Assembly: GCF_020966755.1 (NCBI RefSeq)
Contig: NZ_JAJKFT010000002.1
Location: 558,001-622,000, forward strand
Source of the DNA: Blastopirellula sediminis
GTDB taxonomy: Bacteria; Planctomycetota; Planctomycetia; Pirellulales; Pirellulaceae
DNA: 64,000 nucleotides
Direction of reading: 5' to 3'
Below, piece after piece: positions 60,884-64,000 of the stretch. The notes beneath the pieces were generated by a model. The model was given only the letters and a program-made list of their open reading frames with translations. It was not told where the DNA came from and did no database searches. Both the position numbers and the translations under genes were made by a program. Position 1 is the stretch's first letter, and every line of letters starts with the position of its first letter.

Positions 60884-61243
60884 GCGGCCGCATTCCCTTG
60901 CTTGCGCTGCGGGCTAGTGTTTTGCTTCTTGGCCGCTTTCGGCTCTCCGCTTTCCGCTTTTCTTCCCGACCGCATTCCCTCGGCTTGCGCCTCGGGTTAG
61001 TGTTGGGCTAGTGTCGGGCGTTGCCCGCCTTCGTCATTGGCGAATTCGCGCTTGATTCGTCATTCGAACTTCGACATTCGTCATTGACTTGCGACCGCTT
61101 TTCCCTCGCTTGCGCTGCGGGCTACGATGGGGCGAGCATGCTGCTCGGGGGCTTACTCTGACCGTGTTCTTACCGTGACTCGTCTGTGGCTTCCGTGTTC
61201 TATTCATCTTCCCGGCCGCATTCCCTCGGCTTGCGCCTCGGGC
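60884..61243. repeat. right repeat cluster, inverted partner of the left flank
   Basis: Four copies of the GCGGCCGCATTCCC...GCTTGCGC...GGGCTA unit (60884-60916, 60968-60999, 61091-61124, 61212-61243), all inverted relative to those at 58441-58563. The segment 61055-61243 matches the left flank block by block in reverse complement: ATTCGTCATTCGAA, the unit, then ACCGTGTTCTTACCGTGACTCG and TTCCGTGTTCTATTC, with an additional ~35 bp. It makes up most of the 446-bp gap 60812-61257. No genes seen. Confidence 0.85.
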
Positions 61244-61257
61244 TGGTGTTGGGCGAT

Positions 61258-61794
61258 TTACGCGGCGAGCTTTTCGAATTGGGCCAGGATCTCGCGATCG
61301 TCGTCCCACATTTGGCGGCAGCCGTCGGGTTGTTCGAGCCAGACCGAGCGGGCTGCGTCTCGGCCGACGACGCGCCACGTTTCGCCGCCGCGGTGGACGC
61401 GGATGATTTTGCCGGAAGCGTCGAGGATCGGCAGGGAGTTGCGGAGGCGAATGCGATCGCCTGGTTCCAGAGCCGGGCAATCGGAAATGAGACCGGCCGA
61501 GCGTGCGATCAGCGCGTGCAGGGTCTCGTGCTGCAAGGCGCATTGCCAAACGGCGCGGCGGACCGCCGGCGAAGTGAGGGGCCGGAGTCCTTTCGTGCGG
61601 CTGTCGAAGAGGGCCCGATTCAAGCCGTCGCGAGCCGGGGTTCCCCGCGTCTCAAACCACCACTGAATCAGGTTTCGCGAAGCGCAATCGGCGACATACG
61701 CCTGAAGCGTTTGTAGCTCCGAATTCAGCACAGGCGACCTTTCCCAAAGTCCAAAGCGGCACGTCACTCTCCCTTCATCGACCGAAAGGAGCAT
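61258..61794 (-). CDS. hypothetical protein, 178 aa
   Basis: I do not recognise the family. A soluble 178-residue protein, Trp/Arg-rich, with LIQWWFETRGTPARDG in the first half and a probable small beta-barrel at the end (LEPGDRIRLRNSLPILDASGKIIRVHRGGETWRVVGRD). HETLHALIARSAG in the middle recalls, weakly, an HExxH-like helix but is not one. It ends at the edge of the repeat island, on the opposite strand from the ATPase gene. Confidence 0.6.
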   Translation of the reverse strand: MLLSVDEGRVTCRFGLWERSPVLNSELQTLQAYVADCASRNLIQWWFETRGTPARDGLNRALFDSRTKGLRPLTSPAVRRAVWQCALQHETLHALIARSAGLISDCPALEPGDRIRLRNSLPILDASGKIIRVHRGGETWRVVGRDAARSVWLEQPDGCRQMWDDDREILAQFEKLAA

Positions 61795-61890
61795 CGGACT
61801 GCAAGATCGACGGCGATAGCTGCCTGGAGAAGGAGTGGAACCTAGGAAGAGTTTGCCGGTAATTCCGCGTCCCGTGCGACAGGCGCACGA

Positions 61891-61914
61891 AAAAGGGCCG
61901 AATCGCTTCGGCCC
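61891..61914 (-). terminator. orphan rho-independent-like hairpin
   Basis: GGGCCGAA (61895-61902) and TTCGGCCC (61907-61914) form an 8-bp stem with a TCGC loop. Reading leftward it is followed by TTTTT (complement of the A-run just left of the stem). No leftward gene ends here, so it may terminate a small RNA starting in 61915-62299 or be a remnant. Confidence 0.45.
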
Positions 61915-62238
61915 CGATGGCGATCTGGGAGGATTTCAGAATCGCTATCGTGATTTTGGACGGTCGATCGGGGCGATCTCGGAATGGGAGCCGTCGGCGA
62001 GATTTATATCTGGGACAAGTACAACTCCAACACCGAATTGGGCGCCGGCGTCACTGCGTACGGGAAGAATCATTTCGACTTCGCTCTGCAGTCGAAGCAG
62101 GGGGGCTTTCCACCTCCCAATCGGTCGCGGGAAATAGCGGCCCCAACGCTAATTTGCGGCGATTTGATCTCAGGTGATATCTTTTTGGCCGATCCAATGC
62201 CCCTATTTTATAAAATCAGGTTGACGGCGACTATTCTC

Positions 62239-62275
62239 GTGGGGCAGACTAGGGGTTCCTACCTGGATGCCCCAC
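62239..62275 (+). promoter_or_regulatory. leader hairpin upstream of the Gfo/Idh gene
   Basis: GTGGGGCA (62239-62246) pairs with TGCCCCAC (62268-62275), with a nested AGG/CCT pair, 25 nt upstream of the start codon at 62300. Could act on translation or be an operator. No known riboswitch pattern was recognised. Confidence 0.35.
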
Positions 62276-62299
62276 CTAACTTCTCTGTTGAGAAAACTC

Positions 62300-63631
62300 A
62301 TGAATCAAAAGACAAGTCGACGTCACTTTGTGAAACAGCTCGGCCTGGCCGGCGCCGCTCTCGCACTTCCTGCCGTCTCTTATTCGCGCGTGCTTGGCGC
62401 CAACTCGAAGTTGCGCGTCGCCAGCGTCGGTACCGGCGGTAAAGGTTGGAGCGACTTGCAAGGGGTCGCCGCCAGCCCGGCCGTCGAAGTGGTCGCGCTT
62501 TGCAATATCGATAGCTCGGCCCCGCATCTCGGTCGCGCCGCCGAAACCTATCCGTCGGCTCGCACCTATGCCGACTATCGCAAGATGCTGGACAAATCGG
62601 ACGACATTGACGGCGTGATCGTCTCGACGCCTGACTTTATGCACGCCCCGGTTTCGCTCTCGGCGATGGCGCTCGGCAAACACATCTTCTGCCAGAAGCC
62701 GCTGACCCACACGGTCAAAGAAGCCCGCCAGATGAAGGAAGCGGCCGAAAAGAAAAACCTGGTGACCCAGATGGGGAACCAAATTCAATCGCATTCCGCC
62801 TATCGCACCGCGGTCGCGATTGTACATGCCGGACAGATCGGCAAAGTGCTGGAAGTTCACTCGTGGCAATCGGGTCAGCCGACCTGGCCGCGGAACATCG
62901 ATCGCCCCGCTGGTTCCGATCCGGTGCCGACGACCGTCGCGTGGGATCTGTGGCAAGGGGTCGCGCCGCATCGTCCTTACAAAGAGGGAATGTACCATCC
63001 GTTCAACTGGCGCGGTTGGCAAGCTTACGGCACCGGTCAGCTGGGGGACTTCGGCTGCCATATCCTTGACCCGGTCTTCAAGGCGTTGGAACTGACCGCG
63101 CCGCTGGAACTGACGGCTGACGCTCCGCCGATCAAAGCCGAATCGTGGACCGATAAAGCGACGGTCAAATATCTGTTCCCCGGCACCAGCCGCACCGCCG
63201 GCGATACGATCAAGGTGACGTGGTACGACGCCGCCGGCATTCGTCCGCCGGCTGAGGCGCTGACCACGCTTCCGGCCTCGGCCGAGTTGCCGGGCGCCGG
63301 TTCGATCCTGATCGGCGAAAAGGGAACGCTGATCATTCCGCACGTCGCGATGCCGAAACTGTACCTCAAAGGGGAAACGGCCGAAGCGAAGTACGACGTC
63401 GTCGCAGGGGTCGATCACTACGTGCAGTGGGCCGACGCCTGCCGCGGCGAAGGAAAGACGACCTCGAACTTCGACTATTCGGGTCCGCTGACCGAAACGG
63501 TGCTGCTAGGCACTGTCGGGATTCGCTTCCCGGGCCAAACGCTGAAATGGGACGCCGCCAAGCTGACGCTCCCCGGCTTCAGCCAGGCCGAACCGTTCCT
63601 GACCAAGCAGTACGCCAAGGGCTGGATGTAA
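62300..63631 (+). CDS. exported Gfo/Idh/MocA-family oxidoreductase
   Basis: The start is set at 62300 (MNQKTSRRHFVKQLGLAG), giving 443 residues with a twin-arginine signal (SRRHFVKQ). The earlier ATG at 62267 lies inside a leader hairpin and would extend before the Tat motif. The NAD(P)-binding domain begins RVASVGTGGKG, and the family EKP-like motif is GKHIFCQKPLTHTVKEA with its catalytic lysine. The C-terminal substrate domain includes GQLGDFGCHILDPVF. Such Tat-exported dehydrogenases are numerous in planctomycetes and act on sugars or inositols outside the cytoplasm; substrate unknown. Confidence 0.92.
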   Translation: MNQKTSRRHFVKQLGLAGAALALPAVSYSRVLGANSKLRVASVGTGGKGWSDLQGVAASPAVEVVALCNIDSSAPHLGRAAETYPSARTYADYRKMLDKSDDIDGVIVSTPDFMHAPVSLSAMALGKHIFCQKPLTHTVKEARQMKEAAEKKNLVTQMGNQIQSHSAYRTAVAIVHAGQIGKVLEVHSWQSGQPTWPRNIDRPAGSDPVPTTVAWDLWQGVAPHRPYKEGMYHPFNWRGWQAYGTGQLGDFGCHILDPVFKALELTAPLELTADAPPIKAESWTDKATVKYLFPGTSRTAGDTIKVTWYDAAGIRPPAEALTTLPASAELPGAGSILIGEKGTLIIPHVAMPKLYLKGETAEAKYDVVAGVDHYVQWADACRGEGKTTSNFDYSGPLTETVLLGTVGIRFPGQTLKWDAAKLTLPGFSQAEPFLTKQYAKGWM

Positions 63632-63672
63632 GCGCAGCTTCGCAACACGCGAAACAGGACATTCTTGCCAAG

Positions 63673-63707
63673 AAAGAGACCGCACGCTTGCACGTGCGGT
63701 CTCTTTT
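63673..63707 (+). terminator. rho-independent terminator of the Gfo/Idh gene
   Basis: A perfect 14-bp stem (63673-63686 with 63693-63706, core GAGACCGCACG/CGTGCGGTCTC) with a 6-nt loop, ending in TTTT. It lies 42 nt after the stop codon and, because of its A-run on the left side, probably also serves the convergent gene from the right. Confidence 0.85.
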
Positions 63708-63728
63708 CGTCTCTTGGCGCGATGAGTA

Positions 63729-64000
63729 CTAGCGACCGCCGCGGCCGCCGCCTCCTCCGCCAGGTCCCCCACCAAATCCACCGCCTCCGCGACCGCCGCG
63801 ATCGCTACCGCCGCCGCCGCGTTGTTGTTCCATCGCTCCGCGAATGCGGTTGAACATTTCCATCCGCTGACGCATCGCGTCGGCGTCAGCCTGGCTCGGC
63901 TGTTGCGGTTGGCTGCTGCCGCTCGGCTGGCCGCTGCTGCCGCTCGTGGGTGTGGTCGACGTCGTATTCGAGGTGACGTTCGGGCCCAGGATTGACTTCA
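63729..64000 (-). CDS. C-terminal end of an RGG/Gly-rich protein, cut by the window edge
   Basis: A leftward frame is open from the window edge to a TAG at 63729-63731 (90 codons visible). It encodes a Ser/Thr/Gln-rich stretch (TSGSSGQPSGSSQPQQPSQ), a short helical segment (DAMRQRMEMFNRIRGAMEQQ) and a Gly-rich tail with RGG repeats (DRGGRGGGGFGGG ... GRGGR). Low-complexity composition and a proper stop just before the shared terminator suggest a real gene. RGG tails often bind RNA or are flexible surface segments; the N-terminal domain is outside the window. Confidence 0.65.
   Translation of the reverse strand, partial: KSILGPNVTSNTTSTTPTSGSSGQPSGSSQPQQPSQADADAMRQRMEMFNRIRGAMEQQRGGGGSDRGGRGGGGFGGGPGGGGGGRGGR

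Larger units (their letters stand above)
61795..62299. other. 505-bp intergenic region before the Gfo/Idh gene
   Basis: Short rightward frames (61835-62137, 61984-62442) show no domain or start-site support. The region contains a terminator-like hairpin on the minus strand (61895-61914) and a leader hairpin before the oxidoreductase (62239-62275). It must hold promoters for the hypothetical gene at 61794 and the oxidoreductase. Confidence 0.45.

Noticed and set aside
61984-62442. 152-codon plus-strand frame before and into the Gfo/Idh gene
   Set aside because: It runs into the oxidoreductase in another frame and has no domain or initiation signal.

Overview
The window comes from a planctomycete, most likely a Pirellulaceae/Blastopirellula-type genome. 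The evidence is a set of families typical of that phylum: DUF1501 and DUF1549/DUF1553 (PSCyt) proteins, a PVC-type haem-binding dehydrogenase, a DUF1559 prepilin-like protein, a DUF5690 transporter, two XylR-type AraC regulators and a Tat-signal Gfo/Idh/MocA oxidoreductase. Coding density is high. I saw no rRNA or tRNA gene, CRISPR array or intact insertion sequence.

Layout. 0-2 kb: the end of a D-glutamate catabolic pair (dgcN, dgcA). 2-7.4 kb: a leftward RND efflux operon with its TetR regulator; two copies of a shared 15-16 bp operator candidate sit before the regulator and before the pump genes. 7.7-12.7 kb: a giant secreted protein joining ceramidase-like, LamG, dehydrogenase/HEAT and cytochrome c parts. 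13-15 kb: alkylation repair (Ada-AlkA fusion and Ogt), then a hypothetical gene. 16-19.5 kb: a XylR-type regulator divergent from a sialidase and an N-acetylneuraminate lyase. 19.5-23.4 kb: a DUF1501/DUF1549 pair.

23.5-42.7 kb is the centre of interest: an eight-gene, tightly overlapping leftward operon for an unassigned secondary lipid. Its first gene encodes a 3585-residue synthase, KS - KS-like chain-length factor - AT - three near-identical ACPs - a penicillin-acyltransferase (C45)-like domain - KR - KR - DH. It is followed by a phosphopantetheinyl transferase, a Rieske oxygenase, a FabL-like enoyl reductase, a thioester-reductase-like protein with an SCP2-like tail, a PLP aminotransferase, an acyl-AMP ligase and an HHxxxDG acyltransferase. 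Read together they suggest an iteratively built chain that is reduced off the carrier, aminated and N- or O-acylated. This product logic is inference. An MBL hydrolase and an MMPL/RND lipid-type exporter lie just upstream.

46-52 kb: a hypothetical gene, a 2-aminoethylphosphonate catabolic operon (DUF5690 transporter, FAD oxidoreductase, PhnX), a lipoprotein and a DUF1559 protein. 52.5-58.4 kb: a second XylR-type regulator, then hslV-hslU-modA-modB-modC joined head to tail by overlaps, and an isochorismatase-like hydrolase. 58.4-61.3 kb: a repeat island in which an ATPase/helicase-like gene is enclosed by degenerate long inverted repeats and is itself penetrated by two palindromic elements. 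61.3-64 kb: a hypothetical gene, a Gfo/Idh/MocA oxidoreductase with a clear terminator, and the 3' end of an RGG-rich gene running off the window.
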